Below, one piece after another: positions 8,151 to 17,201 of a stretch of DNA of 43,267 nt (the first letter of the stretch is position 1; each line of letters opens with the position of its first letter). The stretch lies in assembly GCA_023389425.1 (NCBI GenBank), contig JAEWEK010000098.1, forward strand, positions 1 through 43,267, in the 5' to 3' direction. The notes below the pieces were generated by a model that searched no databases, was not told the origin of the DNA, and worked only from the letters and a program-made list of their open reading frames with translations. Made by a program: the position numbers and the translations under genes. The stretch is from Pseudomonadota bacterium (lineage in GTDB: Bacteria; Pseudomonadota; Gammaproteobacteria; Burkholderiales; Burkholderiaceae_D).

Positions 8151-9806
8151 ATGCCTGCCTTTTGGATTCGACGCGAAAGCGTTCCGGCTGCCACGCAGTC
8201 GGAAGCGGCAGATGAAAAAATCATCGCACGCATCCGGCTCGTACTAGCTATGGCAGCCTTCTTGTCCGCTACTGCGGCGCTCGTACGGCCCGGAATCCCA
8301 CTGCTGGCGCTGCTCGGCGCGTATGTTGGGGGCGCACTGGGTCTGTATCTGGCGGCCGAAGTGGATGCGCACCTGCCATTCCAGCGCGCCTTGCATTGGT
8401 GCGATTTATTGTGGTGTTTCCTTTTTTTAAATGTAGGTAGTTTTGACCCGGGGTTATTCTTTTTATTTTTTTTCTTCGTCATTCTCTCCGCCGGTTTGCG
8501 TCTGGGTTTTGATGAAGGGGCAAAAGCTACATTATTGGCAGCGGTCGGCTATGTAATTTCAACGTTAAACGATTTCACGGTGAATGACCTGTCTCTGGTA
8601 TTTGTACAGACCATCTTTATTTGCTCGCTCGGTTACCTGATCGCGCAATTGGGTGAACAGCGCCTACAAATGCGGCGCAGGATCGCTTTGCTGCGCACCC
8701 TGGCGCAGTCATCCAACCCGCGCCTGGGGGTTGAGCATACGATTACTTCGATGATGGAGCGGACCCGCGCTTTTTTCGATGCCGACCGCTGCATGCTGGT
8801 GCTGGGTTCGGACGAGAAGGGCTGGAGCTTGCGCACGGTACAGGCGGGCGGCCCGCTTTCGGTGCCGGCAGAGCGCATCGGGCCGGCGGCGGCCGCGCCT
8901 TTCCTCGCGGTACCGAAGGATTGCACGGTGCTGTACCGACGAAAGAGACTGGCGACACCGCTCGCGTCCTATCCGAATGAGCGTCGGCACTGGCAGGCGC
9001 TGGCCGCAACACCCTGCGCACGCGTAGCCGACCTGCTGGAAGCCGACAGCTTCATCAGCGCGCCGGTCTTGATGGCCGAGCAGTCCGGCCGCGTCTACGT
9101 CAGCCGGGCAAATCACGCCTACGCACGCGGCGACGCATTGTTCCTGGCGCAAGCAGTAGCGCAGGCGCTGCCGGTGGCGGAAAACGTGGCCCTGCTCGAC
9201 CGCATCGCGTCCGATGCCGCCAGCGACGAACGCCAGCGGCTTGCGCTCAACGTGCACGACACTGCCGTCCAGCCGTATATCGGCCTCGCGCTCGGGCTGG
9301 CCGCGCTGCGCTGCAAGGCGGCGCCGGACAATCCGTTGGGACCGGAGCTGGAATCGCTGGCCCTGATGGTGCAATCGGTGATCGCCGAACTGCGCGACTT
9401 CGCCGGCAGCGTGGCCAAGAGCGACCCCAGCCAGCCACCCGAATCGCTGTGCGGCGGCGCGCTGGCGCGGTTGGCGGCGCAAATGCGCGAACGCTACGGC
9501 ATGACGGTAAGGCTCGACATCCAGAACGGGATGGAGCTAGGCGACCGGTTGGCGGCCGAGGTGGTGCAGATCGTGCGCGAAGGGCTGAACAATATCGGCA
9601 AGCACACCGGGGCCAGCGAAGGCGTGGTCAAGGTGCGGCTTGCGGAACGGATGCTGAACATCGAGATCGACAACGCGAACGCGAACGGCGCGCCGATGCC
9701 CTTCGTGCCGCACTCGATCAGGCAGCGTGTTGCCGTGCTGGGGGGGCAAGTGCACGTGCGCCGTGCCAGCAGCGCGACCGTGGTTTGTGTGGAGATACCA
9801 ATATGA
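8151..9806 (+). CDS. NarX-type sensor histidine kinase (HisKA_3)
   Basis: 551 residues. About six hydrophobic helices fill residues 24-175, a GAF-like region follows (about 190-345), then a HisKA_3 domain with the H-box LNVHDTAVQPY (His369) and a HATPase domain with an N-box (REGLNNIGKHTGA). The G1 box reads DNANANG and the usual GLGL-type G2 box is missing, so ATP binding may be weakened. DNA for roughly the first 180 codons is much poorer in GC than the rest, suggesting a recombined sensor. No clear ribosome site before 8151; the next in-frame Met is residue 34. It overlaps its response regulator by ATGA. Ligand unknown; control of the adjacent Tad operon is an inference from position. Confidence 0.85.
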   Translation: MPAFWIRRESVPAATQSEAADEKIIARIRLVLAMAAFLSATAALVRPGIPLLALLGAYVGGALGLYLAAEVDAHLPFQRALHWCDLLWCFLFLNVGSFDPGLFFLFFFFVILSAGLRLGFDEGAKATLLAAVGYVISTLNDFTVNDLSLVFVQTIFICSLGYLIAQLGEQRLQMRRRIALLRTLAQSSNPRLGVEHTITSMMERTRAFFDADRCMLVLGSDEKGWSLRTVQAGGPLSVPAERIGPAAAAPFLAVPKDCTVLYRRKRLATPLASYPNERRHWQALAATPCARVADLLEADSFISAPVLMAEQSGRVYVSRANHAYARGDALFLAQAVAQALPVAENVALLDRIASDAASDERQRLALNVHDTAVQPYIGLALGLAALRCKAAPDNPLGPELESLALMVQSVIAELRDFAGSVAKSDPSQPPESLCGGALARLAAQMRERYGMTVRLDIQNGMELGDRLAAEVVQIVREGLNNIGKHTGASEGVVKVRLAERMLNIEIDNANANGAPMPFVPHSIRQRVAVLGGQVHVRRASSATVVCVEIPI

Positions 9807-10510
9807 AAATGACGACCGAAAGAACAAATGCCATCCGGGTCATGCTTGTGGACGACCACCAGACCCTGTTGTGGGGGCTGGAGCGCCTGATTGACGCGGC
9901 CTCGCCGCGCATGCTGGTGGTGGGGGCTGCCAGTACGCCGGCCGAGGCGGTGGAAAAGGCTGCCACCCTGGTGCCAGACGTGATCCTGCTCGATCTCGAC
10001 CTGGCCGGCGAGAACGCGGCCGACTTCCTGCCGGCGATGCTGGACAACGGCGTGTCGCGTGCGCTGGTGCTGACCGGCGAGCGGCGCCAGCCGGTGCTGG
10101 ACGCCGCGGTGCGCGCCGGCGCGCGCGGGGTGTTGGGGAAGGATGCGTCGGCCGATGTGCTCATCAAGGCGATCGAGAAAACCTACGACGGCGAGCTATG
10201 GCTCGACCGCGAAGCGATGAGCCGGGTGTTCGCCAGCTTGACGGGACCGCGCGCCAGGGACCCGCTGGAGGACCTGCACGCATCCCTGACCGGTCGCGAG
10301 CGCGTCGTGATCGATGCCGTGGTCGCGTATGCCGATTGCCTGAACAAGACAATCGCGCAGCGCCTGTTCATGTCCGACCATACGCTGCGCAACCACCTGA
10401 CCACCATCTATCACAAGCTGAATGTGAAGACGCGACTCGAGCTGTACGTGTATGCGACGCGACATAACCTCGCGCGGCCAATGCGAGCGCCGGAGGCGGC
10501 GGCCCATTAG
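9803..10510 (+). CDS. LuxR/NarL-family response regulator
   Basis: 235 residues. Receiver domain with acidic pair D17/D18, phospho-acceptor D64 (ILLDLDLAG), Thr91 and Lys113, all intact. The C-terminal GerE-type helix-turn-helix begins LTGRERVVIDAVVAY and contains the recognition helix region SDHTLRNHLTTIYHKLNVKT. Start at 9803 is fixed by the 4-base overlap with the kinase stop, so the two proteins are translationally coupled. Its stop overlaps the tail of tadC on the other strand by 4 bases. A transcription factor, probably of the neighbouring Tad genes by analogy with PprAB control of tad in Pseudomonas; the target is inferred. Confidence 0.88.
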   Translation: MKMTTERTNAIRVMLVDDHQTLLWGLERLIDAASPRMLVVGAASTPAEAVEKAATLVPDVILLDLDLAGENAADFLPAMLDNGVSRALVLTGERRQPVLDAAVRAGARGVLGKDASADVLIKAIEKTYDGELWLDREAMSRVFASLTGPRARDPLEDLHASLTGRERVVIDAVVAYADCLNKTIAQRLFMSDHTLRNHLTTIYHKLNVKTRLELYVYATRHNLARPMRAPEAAAH

Positions 10511-11412
10511 CCGCTACCGAGCATGGCCGGGAGTGTGCGAACGATGGTGATGATGGCCGGCCCCAGGATTACCATGATCACTGATGGGAACACCAACAGC
10601 ACCAGCGGCAGCAGCATTTTGGTAGGGACCTTGGCTGCCCGTTCCTCTGCGCGCACCAGGCGTTTATGGCGAAGATCATCAGAAAACACGCGCAGCGAAT
10701 CGCCGATGCTTGTGCCAAAACGGTCGGCCTGGGTCAGCATGGCCGCGAATGCACCTACTTCATCGACGCCGGTGCGCCGGGCCAGGTTGCGTAACGCCTG
10801 CTCGCGAGCCGCGCCAGCGCGAAGCTCCAAGTTTGTCAGGTAGAGTTCTTCGGCCATTGTCACGCTGCGGTGCCGGATCTCCTCGGCGATGCGTTGCATC
10901 GACGCATCGAGACCTTGGCCAGCTTCAACGCACACCAGCATGAGGTCAGCTGCATCGGGGAAGCTCTCAAACAGCTCGCGGCGGCGCACGCGCACCCGCC
11001 AGGAAAGTATGAAGTTGGGTACGTAATATCCGATGCACGCTGCCAGCAGCATGCCCAAGGTCGAATTGAGGGAGTCGCTGCCGGTTTGGCGCAACATCAG
11101 CCAGGTAAATGCGCCGGCAAATAGGGGGAGGAGTGTCTTTAACCCAAAATAAACTGCCTTCGCATCGGGATGGCGAATGCCAGCGTGAATGAAACGCTGT
11201 CGGAGTACCGAGCTGTCCCAGTCCTGCGACGGCAATGAAAGCCGTGCGAATGGGCCGACCAGGCTCGCCATCGTATTGGCCCAGCCAGGCATCGCAACTG
11301 GTTGATAGAGCGCGCGAACGCGCTGGCTGGCGCGTGGCTGGCGCGAGAGCAGGAACAGGCCTAGTACCGCCGCTGTCACGGACGTCGTGATGAGAAATGC
11401 GAAGATCAACAT
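10507..11412 (-). CDS. tadC: Tad inner-membrane platform protein TadC
   Basis: 301 residues, T2SF/GspF family. A hydrophobic N-terminus (MLIFAFLITTSV), a cytoplasmic domain with VCVEAGQGLDASMQRIAEE, and C-terminal membrane helices ending IMVILGPAIITIVRTLPAML. Together with TadB it forms the membrane platform on which the CpaF ATPase drives Flp pilin assembly. Start placed at 11412, where the hydrophobic N-terminus begins; the longer frame would add 18 non-conserved residues. Ten bases separate it from tadB. It is the last gene of the operon; no tadD-like TPR gene follows, as the two-component genes come in from the other strand. Confidence 0.9.
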   Translation of the reverse strand: MLIFAFLITTSVTAAVLGLFLLSRQPRASQRVRALYQPVAMPGWANTMASLVGPFARLSLPSQDWDSSVLRQRFIHAGIRHPDAKAVYFGLKTLLPLFAGAFTWLMLRQTGSDSLNSTLGMLLAACIGYYVPNFILSWRVRVRRRELFESFPDAADLMLVCVEAGQGLDASMQRIAEEIRHRSVTMAEELYLTNLELRAGAAREQALRNLARRTGVDEVGAFAAMLTQADRFGTSIGDSLRVFSDDLRHKRLVRAEERAAKVPTKMLLPLVLLVFPSVIMVILGPAIITIVRTLPAMLGSG

Positions 11413-11422
11413 GATAGTCTCC

Positions 11423-12397
11423 TCAGACGCGAACGTGCGCGATCCGGCGCAGCCAAAGCACACCAAAGAGCATCATGGCGAGAAGGCTGCGCACCATTGA
11501 AATGCCGATTGGGTCGGTCCACAGCGGCTCGACGAACGGGCGGTTGAAGGCGTAAATAAGCGAGAACATCAGAAATGGCATAAGCGTCAGAAACCACGCC
11601 GACAAGCGCCCTTCGGCTGTCAGTACGCGCACTCGGCCATGCAGCTTCAGGCGTTCCCGGGTAAGTCTCGCAAGATTGGTCAGCGACTCCGTCAGGTTGC
11701 CGCCGGTTTCGCGCTGCACAAGTACTGCAACCACGAAATAGCGCAGGTCCATTAGCGGTACGCGCTGTTCCAGGCCGAGCAGGGTTTGATCGATTGGCAC
11801 GCCGAAATTCGCCTCCTCGTGCGTCAGGCGCAGCTCGCCTGCAATCGGCTCGTTCAGTTCTGTTCCAGCCATTTGAAGTGCTGAAGAGAAGGCATGACCG
11901 GCCTTGAGTGCACGCACGATCAAGTCGAGCGCGTCAGGAAGCTGCCGCTCGATCGTACGCAATCTTTGCACACGCTTGTGTGCGACCCAGGCAATTGGCA
12001 CGATCGCCGCTGCGGCACCCGCGCCTAATGCCATCAGTGGCGGCGCAAGCAGCAATGCCTGGGCGGCCATCAGCACGAGCAGGAAGGCGGTGAGAGTCGC
12101 AACCAGCAGCTGCGCAGGATGCCAACCCAGTCCGCTCTGCTGCACCCATAGCGCAAATTCCCGGCTGCCACGCCAACGCGACAGCAAAGTTTCAAACAGA
12201 GGAAACCGCGATGTGGTGCGTTGGCGCAGCAGCGACGCCGGGCCCCCCGGATCAGGATGGGAAAGCCGTTCAGCCAGCTTGGCGGCGGCTGAACCGTGGT
12301 ATGAGCTCCAGACCAGATATAAGCCCTCGAGCAGCGACAGTACAGCCACGAGCACGAGCAGTGCAAGTAGCTGTAGTGAATCATATGGAAGTGACAT
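11423..12397 (-). CDS. tadB: Tad inner-membrane platform protein TadB
   Basis: 324 residues, T2SF/GspF family. Two N-terminal hydrophobic stretches (about 8-28 and 100-140), the cytoplasmic core with DALDLIVRALKAGHAFSSAL and QRETGGNLTESLTNLARL, and two C-terminal helices. Paralogue of TadC and partner in the same platform. It lies 9 bases after the CpaF gene and 10 bases before tadC, so it is part of one operon. Confidence 0.9.
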   Translation of the reverse strand: MSLPYDSLQLLALLVLVAVLSLLEGLYLVWSSYHGSAAAKLAERLSHPDPGGPASLLRQRTTSRFPLFETLLSRWRGSREFALWVQQSGLGWHPAQLLVATLTAFLLVLMAAQALLLAPPLMALGAGAAAAIVPIAWVAHKRVQRLRTIERQLPDALDLIVRALKAGHAFSSALQMAGTELNEPIAGELRLTHEEANFGVPIDQTLLGLEQRVPLMDLRYFVVAVLVQRETGGNLTESLTNLARLTRERLKLHGRVRVLTAEGRLSAWFLTLMPFLMFSLIYAFNRPFVEPLWTDPIGISMVRSLLAMMLFGVLWLRRIAHVRV

Positions 12398-12406
12398 ATA
12401 TTCCTC

Positions 12407-13753
12407 TCAGCTCGCGGATCGTTGTGGATCGAAAGTGTGCTCGGGTAATTGCAGACCGAAGGTCTGGAGCCTTTCCATGAACCGGGGGCGCACGCCGGTT
12501 GCGCAGAAGTAGCCCTCGACTGCGCCGCTCGGAGATACACCGGTCTGGCGAAAGGCGAAGATCTCCTGCATCGTGATGACATCTCCCTCCATGCCGGCCA
12601 CTTCCTGAATACTGGTGACCTTGCGTCGTCCATCGGTCAAGCGCAGAACCTGCACCACAACGGTAATCGCCGATGCGATCTGCTGGCGGGTGGCTTTTAG
12701 CGACAGGTTTAGGTTGGCCATGCCGACCATGTTTTCCAGGCGGGCCATGGCGTCGCGCGGTGTGTTGGCGTGAATCGTTGTCAGCGAGCCTTCGTGGCCG
12801 GTGTTCATTGCCTGCAGCATGTCGATGGCCTCGGCGCCGCGCACCTCGCCGATGATGATGCGGTCCGGTCGCATGCGCAAAGCATTGCGCACCAGCGCGC
12901 GTGAGGAGATCTCGCCGCGGCCCTCGATGTTAATCGGGCGCGTCTCCAGGCGTACCACATGCGGCTGTTGCAATTGCAGTTCGGCGGCATCCTCGATCGT
13001 TACCAGGCGTTCATCGGTCGGGATGTAGCCGGACATGATATTGAGCAGGGTTGTCTTGCCGGCCCCGGTGCCACCCGAAATGATCATGTTGACTTTGGCT
13101 TTGCACAACGCTTCCAGTACGGTTGCCATTTCCGGCGTCAGCGAGCGAAATTCGTCGCTGGTCAGGTTGCTCATCTTGAGAGGCACGCGCGCAAATCGAC
13201 GGATCGACATCATCGGTCCGTCGATCGCGATCGGAGGGATGATCGCGTTCACCCGCGAGCCGTCTGGCAAGCGCGCGTCGACCATCGGACTTGATTCGTC
13301 GATGCGGCGCCCTACCAGCGAGACGATCTTGTCGATAATCCGTAGCAAGTGTTTTTCGTCTGAGAACGTCACTGCAGTACGCTCCAGACGGCCGCGGCGC
13401 TCGACGAATATATTGTCATAACCGTTGACCAGGATGTCCGACACGGTGGGGTCTGCCATGAGGAGTTCGAGCGGGCCGAAGCCGAGCATCTCATTTTGAA
13501 TGTCGCGGATCAGCCAGCGCCGTTCGATGTCGTTGACTGGCATCGGTTCGGTCTCGAGGGCGCGCTCGATGGCAGATGCGATTTCGGCCCGCCGCACTTC
13601 GGGCGCCGCCCCTTCAAGCGCCGCGAGGTCGAACTGATCGAGCAAGCCGAGGTGGATGCGCGCCTTGAGGCTTTGATAGCGGTCTGCCTGTACACCGGGT
13701 TCGGCGATGATGGCTTGCGGTCCGCTACTGCTGAGTTTGTCGCGTAATGACAT
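12407..13753 (-). CDS. tadA: Tad secretion ATPase TadA/CpaF
   Basis: 448 residues, type II/IV secretion ATPase. Walker A GGTGAGKTT at 227-235, Walker B RIIIGEVRG at 298-306, and the His box TGHEGSLTTIHAN at 318-330, all intact. The N-terminal region has the CpaF signature LGFGPLELLMADPTVSDILVNG in two parts around residue 100. It powers assembly of Flp pili from the cytoplasm. Start at 13753 (MSLRDKL) chosen because the 50 extra residues of the longer frame are Arg-rich and overlap the end of cpaE. It follows cpaE by 13 bases. Confidence 0.94.
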   Translation of the reverse strand: MSLRDKLSSSGPQAIIAEPGVQADRYQSLKARIHLGLLDQFDLAALEGAAPEVRRAEIASAIERALETEPMPVNDIERRWLIRDIQNEMLGFGPLELLMADPTVSDILVNGYDNIFVERRGRLERTAVTFSDEKHLLRIIDKIVSLVGRRIDESSPMVDARLPDGSRVNAIIPPIAIDGPMMSIRRFARVPLKMSNLTSDEFRSLTPEMATVLEALCKAKVNMIISGGTGAGKTTLLNIMSGYIPTDERLVTIEDAAELQLQQPHVVRLETRPINIEGRGEISSRALVRNALRMRPDRIIIGEVRGAEAIDMLQAMNTGHEGSLTTIHANTPRDAMARLENMVGMANLNLSLKATRQQIASAITVVVQVLRLTDGRRKVTSIQEVAGMEGDVITMQEIFAFRQTGVSPSGAVEGYFCATGVRPRFMERLQTFGLQLPEHTFDPQRSAS

Positions 13754-13766
13754 TTCAGTCTCCGGT

Positions 13767-14927
13767 TCAAGCGTTGGCCCGCGCCAGCAGGCGGCCGAAC
13801 AGGCTTCGCGCGTCCGCCTGCGGCGCCGGCGACAGATTGCGCGCGAACTCGGCCAAATTGCGGCTGACAGGGTTGTTACGTGCGCTGTTCGCGAGTGGAT
13901 CACCGTGGTTGATTGCGGCCGACACCAGTTTGTAGGAGTTTGGAACAGTATGAATTGCCAGCTTGCCGAGGGCCCGTTCGATCTCGGTCACGCCGATTTC
14001 TCCACTGCGCTCGAATCGGTTGACGATCACCTCAACCCGGTCGATGCCATAACCCAGCGAGCGGAACACAGTGAGCAGCTTTTGCGCGTTGCGTACACCC
14101 GGCACTGATGCCTGCATGACGGTGAAGATCGTATTGGTGCGGTCCAGCGCCTTGACAGTGACGCTGTCGATGGCGCGTCCGAGGTCAATCAACACGAAGT
14201 CGTAGCGCGAGGACGCCATCGCGATAATCGCGTCCACGTGCTCCGGCTTGACTTCCATCGCCTTGGCCGGATCATCGGGGGCGGCCAGGACACTGAAATT
14301 AGGGCTGATCTTCACAGCGCAGGTCGACAGGAAGCTCGCGTCGAGGCGATCGATCTCACGCGCCATGTCGGCCAAGGTGGTGACCGGGGCACCGTCATGG
14401 ACGAAAGAGAGGGCATCACCGAACTGCAGGTTCAAGTCGATTAGCAGCACAGAATGCTGGGCGGCCAGTTGGGCGCCGAGATTGGTTGCGAGGAAGGTCG
14501 CGCCGCTTCCCCCCTTACAGCCGATGAAGGCCAAAACCCTGCCACTGGTGCTACCACGACTCACGCGCAGTCTGTTGGCGATACGCTCGATCGCCGATTG
14601 CAGCACGACTGGGCTGATCGGTGCGGTCAGTACTTCGCGCACGCCCGCGCGCATCGAATTCAACAAAAACTCCGGGGTCGTGGATGGGCAGAGCAACACC
14701 ACCGCCACTTGCGGGTGGTGCGTTGTGACGTATTCGACCTGCGTCAGCTCTGCTGGGTCGCAGCACATGCCCTCTACCAGCAGAATATCCGGTTGCTCGG
14801 CTTCGACCACTTCACGCATTTTGCTCTTGCCGCCTTCAACGAGGATGGCGTGGTGCGAAAGATCGTGGAGCACGCGCCCCAATTCGTGGAGATGCTCCTT
14901 GCTGGGAGAAATAAGCGCCACTTTCAT
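13767..14927 (-). CDS. cpaE: Pilus localisation ATPase CpaE/TadZ
   Basis: 386 residues. An N-terminal receiver-like domain (1-120) in which the phospho-acceptor position is Glu52 (LLVEGM), as usual for the pseudo-receivers of this family. It is followed by a ParA/MinD-type ATPase with the deviant Walker A GCKGGSGAT (Lys138). CpaE/TadZ marks the cell site, commonly a pole, where the Tad machine is built. The gene lies 16 bases after the TadE-like gene and 13 bases before cpaF. Confidence 0.9.
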   Translation of the reverse strand: MKVALISPSKEHLHELGRVLHDLSHHAILVEGGKSKMREVVEAEQPDILLVEGMCCDPAELTQVEYVTTHHPQVAVVLLCPSTTPEFLLNSMRAGVREVLTAPISPVVLQSAIERIANRLRVSRGSTSGRVLAFIGCKGGSGATFLATNLGAQLAAQHSVLLIDLNLQFGDALSFVHDGAPVTTLADMAREIDRLDASFLSTCAVKISPNFSVLAAPDDPAKAMEVKPEHVDAIIAMASSRYDFVLIDLGRAIDSVTVKALDRTNTIFTVMQASVPGVRNAQKLLTVFRSLGYGIDRVEVIVNRFERSGEIGVTEIERALGKLAIHTVPNSYKLVSAAINHGDPLANSARNNPVSRNLAEFARNLSPAPQADARSLFGRLLARANA

Positions 14928-14943
14928 GATGTCCTCTACACGG

Positions 14944-15381
14944 TTAATCGCAAATAGCTGCGGAGTTGGGATCCTGGCGCAAGATTTCGCGGGGAAGATA
15001 GGTGCGAAATGCGCTTGCGGGAATGATCAATGTCGGCTTGACCGAATTTGGGACAGGGGCCAGCCAGCGGAAGGACAGGTCGGTAATTGTGACCGTCACG
15101 CCTTTACAATTGGTCGAGTCGCATCCGGCCGGATCCCAGTTGAGCGAATACGCTGATGCTTGTGGCAATAGGTCCTGCATACGATTCAGCAGCTTGCCCG
15201 TGGATCCGTTTGGATCCACGCAGACCACTGCGTAGCGGGCCCCGGCGCGAGTAGCTTCGGTTGCCCCGTTCCAGACGTACAGTAAGCGCGCAAAGTCCAT
15301 CACTCCTAGGGCAAACATGAGGAATAGGAGCAGGACCAAGGCGAACTCGACCACTGTCGCTCCGCGTTCTCGGCGGTTCAT
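14944..15381 (-). CDS. tadE: TadE-like pseudopilin
   Basis: 145 residues. The N-terminus RRERG/ATVVEFALVLLLF is a type IVb prepilin signal: cleavage after Gly7 with Glu at +5 and Phe at +6, then a membrane helix. The rest is a small extracytoplasmic domain with a Cys pair (DPAGCDSTNCKG). Start 15381 preferred over the GTG at 15390 because AGGTG lies 6 bases upstream of this ATG. TadE proteins are processed by the operon's prepilin peptidase and help pilus assembly. It overlaps the end of the preceding TadE-like gene by 4 bases. Confidence 0.82.
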   Translation of the reverse strand: MNRRERGATVVEFALVLLLFLMFALGVMDFARLLYVWNGATEATRAGARYAVVCVDPNGSTGKLLNRMQDLLPQASAYSLNWDPAGCDSTNCKGVTVTITDLSFRWLAPVPNSVKPTLIIPASAFRTYLPREILRQDPNSAAICD

Positions 15382-15803
15382 AGGGGACACCTCATCGTTG
15401 CGCTGATGTCACCGAATATGATTTGGGGGAAAGACGCGCCGAATACGGAGGAAACCATGGGCGTGAAGGTGTAACCGCTGACTTTGATGGTGACCGTGTT
15501 GATGATCGGATTGCTGCCCACCGTCGCCCAGGATGGCGCGACAACATTATTGATCGTCAGGGCCGGGTCGAGCAGTGGACCGGTGCCTGCAATATTGCCG
15601 TAAACGATAAGATTGGCTGCTTCCACTTGATGGGTTCCCTGTTGTTGAACGGAGAGATAGCGCACGGCGTCCCGGACAGCCTTGGCCGCACCGTTGTAGC
15701 GCTGCACGGCACGCCCCATCTCGATCACCGTGAATGTGAGTACAAGGATGAGCGGCACGACGAGCGCAAATTCGATCAGCGCGGTGCCTCGTTGCTTGCG
15801 CAT
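15378..15803 (-). CDS. TadE-like pseudopilin, second copy
   Basis: 141 residues. Prepilin-type start MRKQRG/TALIEFALVVPL with Glu +5 and Phe +6, one membrane helix, then an extracytoplasmic domain. Related in layout but not close in sequence to the gene after it, which it overlaps by 4 bases. It follows the TadG-like gene by 3 bases. It could equally be called TadF; the families are hard to tell apart by eye. Confidence 0.8.
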   Translation of the reverse strand: MRKQRGTALIEFALVVPLILVLTFTVIEMGRAVQRYNGAAKAVRDAVRYLSVQQQGTHQVEAANLIVYGNIAGTGPLLDPALTINNVVAPSWATVGSNPIINTVTIKVSGYTFTPMVSSVFGASFPQIIFGDISATMRCPL

Positions 15804-15806
15804 TGA

Positions 15807-17132
15807 TCACCTCACCAAAACAGGCACCAACGGACCGCTGGTACCACCTGCCAGGCCGGCTGTGGTGCACGGGGACGTGGCGGATCCAGCATTTCCGCGG
15901 TATTCCATATAGGTATCGTCCTGCGGGCCGGTCAATGGTGCCAGCATCAGCATGCACGCAAAATCGATGACCTTGTTGTTTCCAGGCGTTAGCACAGGGA
16001 CGACCACCAAGCGGCGATTGTAGCCATAGCTTGCGTGCTGGCCAGTGCTGCCCGGCGATGCAACAGGATCCTTGAATTTGTTTAAAGCGTTGCTTTTGCC
16101 GAAAACGATCAGCGAGCCGTCGGTAAGGCTGGTCCCGGTATTGTCGAACGACGCGAACTTGCTTCTCTTGGTGACAAAATTTTCCGCACTCGGCGCCGAG
16201 CCTACAGCCGGGATGCCGTCATAGGCGTTTTGCGGCTTTGGATTTTTCCAGTTGGTAGAGGTGTAGGCATAGCCCGTCAGATCAGGATGATTGACCGCAG
16301 GGCCATCATAGTTCGCTGTGCCGGGCGCCTTGTCGTTGGCTTTGTAGATGCCGAAGCGGGTATTCCAAATGGCATCGATGCTGGATTGCGCGCCGGGCGT
16401 GCCGAGCAAACTGCCGACCAGGCTCCCGACCTGGATACCGCAAAGGCCGCGTTCCTGCATTTCCTGTTCGGTATTGCTCGCACTCCTGCTGCCGTCGAGG
16501 TTATACCATCCCATTTCTCCGGACCCGGGCGCACTCGCGGTGCGTACGACGATCCATTCACCAACCAGAAACCCATAGTCCGGCGGGGTAGAGTTACGGG
16601 TGAGAATCCCGACCGGCACGGGGCAGGCATCTTGCGCGTGACCACGTGTTGCGACAGCGGTCCCCATCACTGAATTCGTCCCGGCCCAGGCATTGCCGCC
16701 GAATATCGCCATGGCTGGCATTAGCCATGCCTTAACTCCTGCCTGGGTATGTTGGCACTGGACGTAGCGAGCGTCCTTGGCGGTCGACGTTACGACATAG
16801 TTGGCATCTTTGAAGGTGACTTCATCAGCGCTTAGTTTCGGCTGGCTGTCCCACGTCGTCGATTGCAAGTTGACATTATTGATGTTGCCCGCTGCGAGCC
16901 CCGCATTCCGTGCCCGCGTGATAGAAGACACTTGGCCGTCCAACTCCTGCGCGGCAGCCAACGCACAGCTGTCGAGAGCTGTTTGCAATTCGGTACGCAC
17001 GATGAATAGACGCCCTATGTCGATTGCGATTGAGGCAAAGCCGATCAAGAACAGCAACATCAGGCTGAACGTGACAATGATTGCGCCGAACTGGCGGTTC
17101 GCATTTGTTGGCTTTAATGACGTCGATCCCAT
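15807..17132 (-). CDS. tadG: TadG-like pilus assembly protein
   Basis: 441 residues. The N-terminus NRQFGAIIVTFSLMLLFLIG is a TadG/TadE-type anchor with Thr where pilins have Glu +5. A conserved SIAIDIGRLFIVRTELQTAL segment follows, then a long extracytoplasmic domain rich in Asn, Ser and Gly. Start 17132 chosen because a GAGGG site lies 8 bases upstream; the GTG at 17141 is too close to it. TadG proteins are needed for full Tad pilus function and may anchor the machine in the periplasm. No von Willebrand factor metal-site motif was recognised by eye. Confidence 0.78.
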   Translation of the reverse strand: MGSTSLKPTNANRQFGAIIVTFSLMLLFLIGFASIAIDIGRLFIVRTELQTALDSCALAAAQELDGQVSSITRARNAGLAAGNINNVNLQSTTWDSQPKLSADEVTFKDANYVVTSTAKDARYVQCQHTQAGVKAWLMPAMAIFGGNAWAGTNSVMGTAVATRGHAQDACPVPVGILTRNSTPPDYGFLVGEWIVVRTASAPGSGEMGWYNLDGSRSASNTEQEMQERGLCGIQVGSLVGSLLGTPGAQSSIDAIWNTRFGIYKANDKAPGTANYDGPAVNHPDLTGYAYTSTNWKNPKPQNAYDGIPAVGSAPSAENFVTKRSKFASFDNTGTSLTDGSLIVFGKSNALNKFKDPVASPGSTGQHASYGYNRRLVVVPVLTPGNNKVIDFACMLMLAPLTGPQDDTYMEYRGNAGSATSPCTTAGLAGGTSGPLVPVLVR

Positions 17133-17158
17133 GGCGGTCACCCTCGAAAAACGAGTGT

Positions 17159-17183
17159 TCCGCGACCTCAGCCCGGTCGCGGA
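17159..17183 (-). promoter_or_regulatory. Strong hairpin after the downstream flp gene
   Basis: A perfect 9-base-pair stem TCCGCGACC/GGTCGCGGA with a 7-base loop, 18 bases after the pilin stop on the minus strand. A five-T tract begins 8 bases after the stem, so it may be a leaky terminator or a 3' stabiliser that lets pilin mRNA exceed that of the assembly genes. Confidence 0.6.
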
Positions 17184-17201
17184 GTGCGGGTTGGATATTG
17201 T

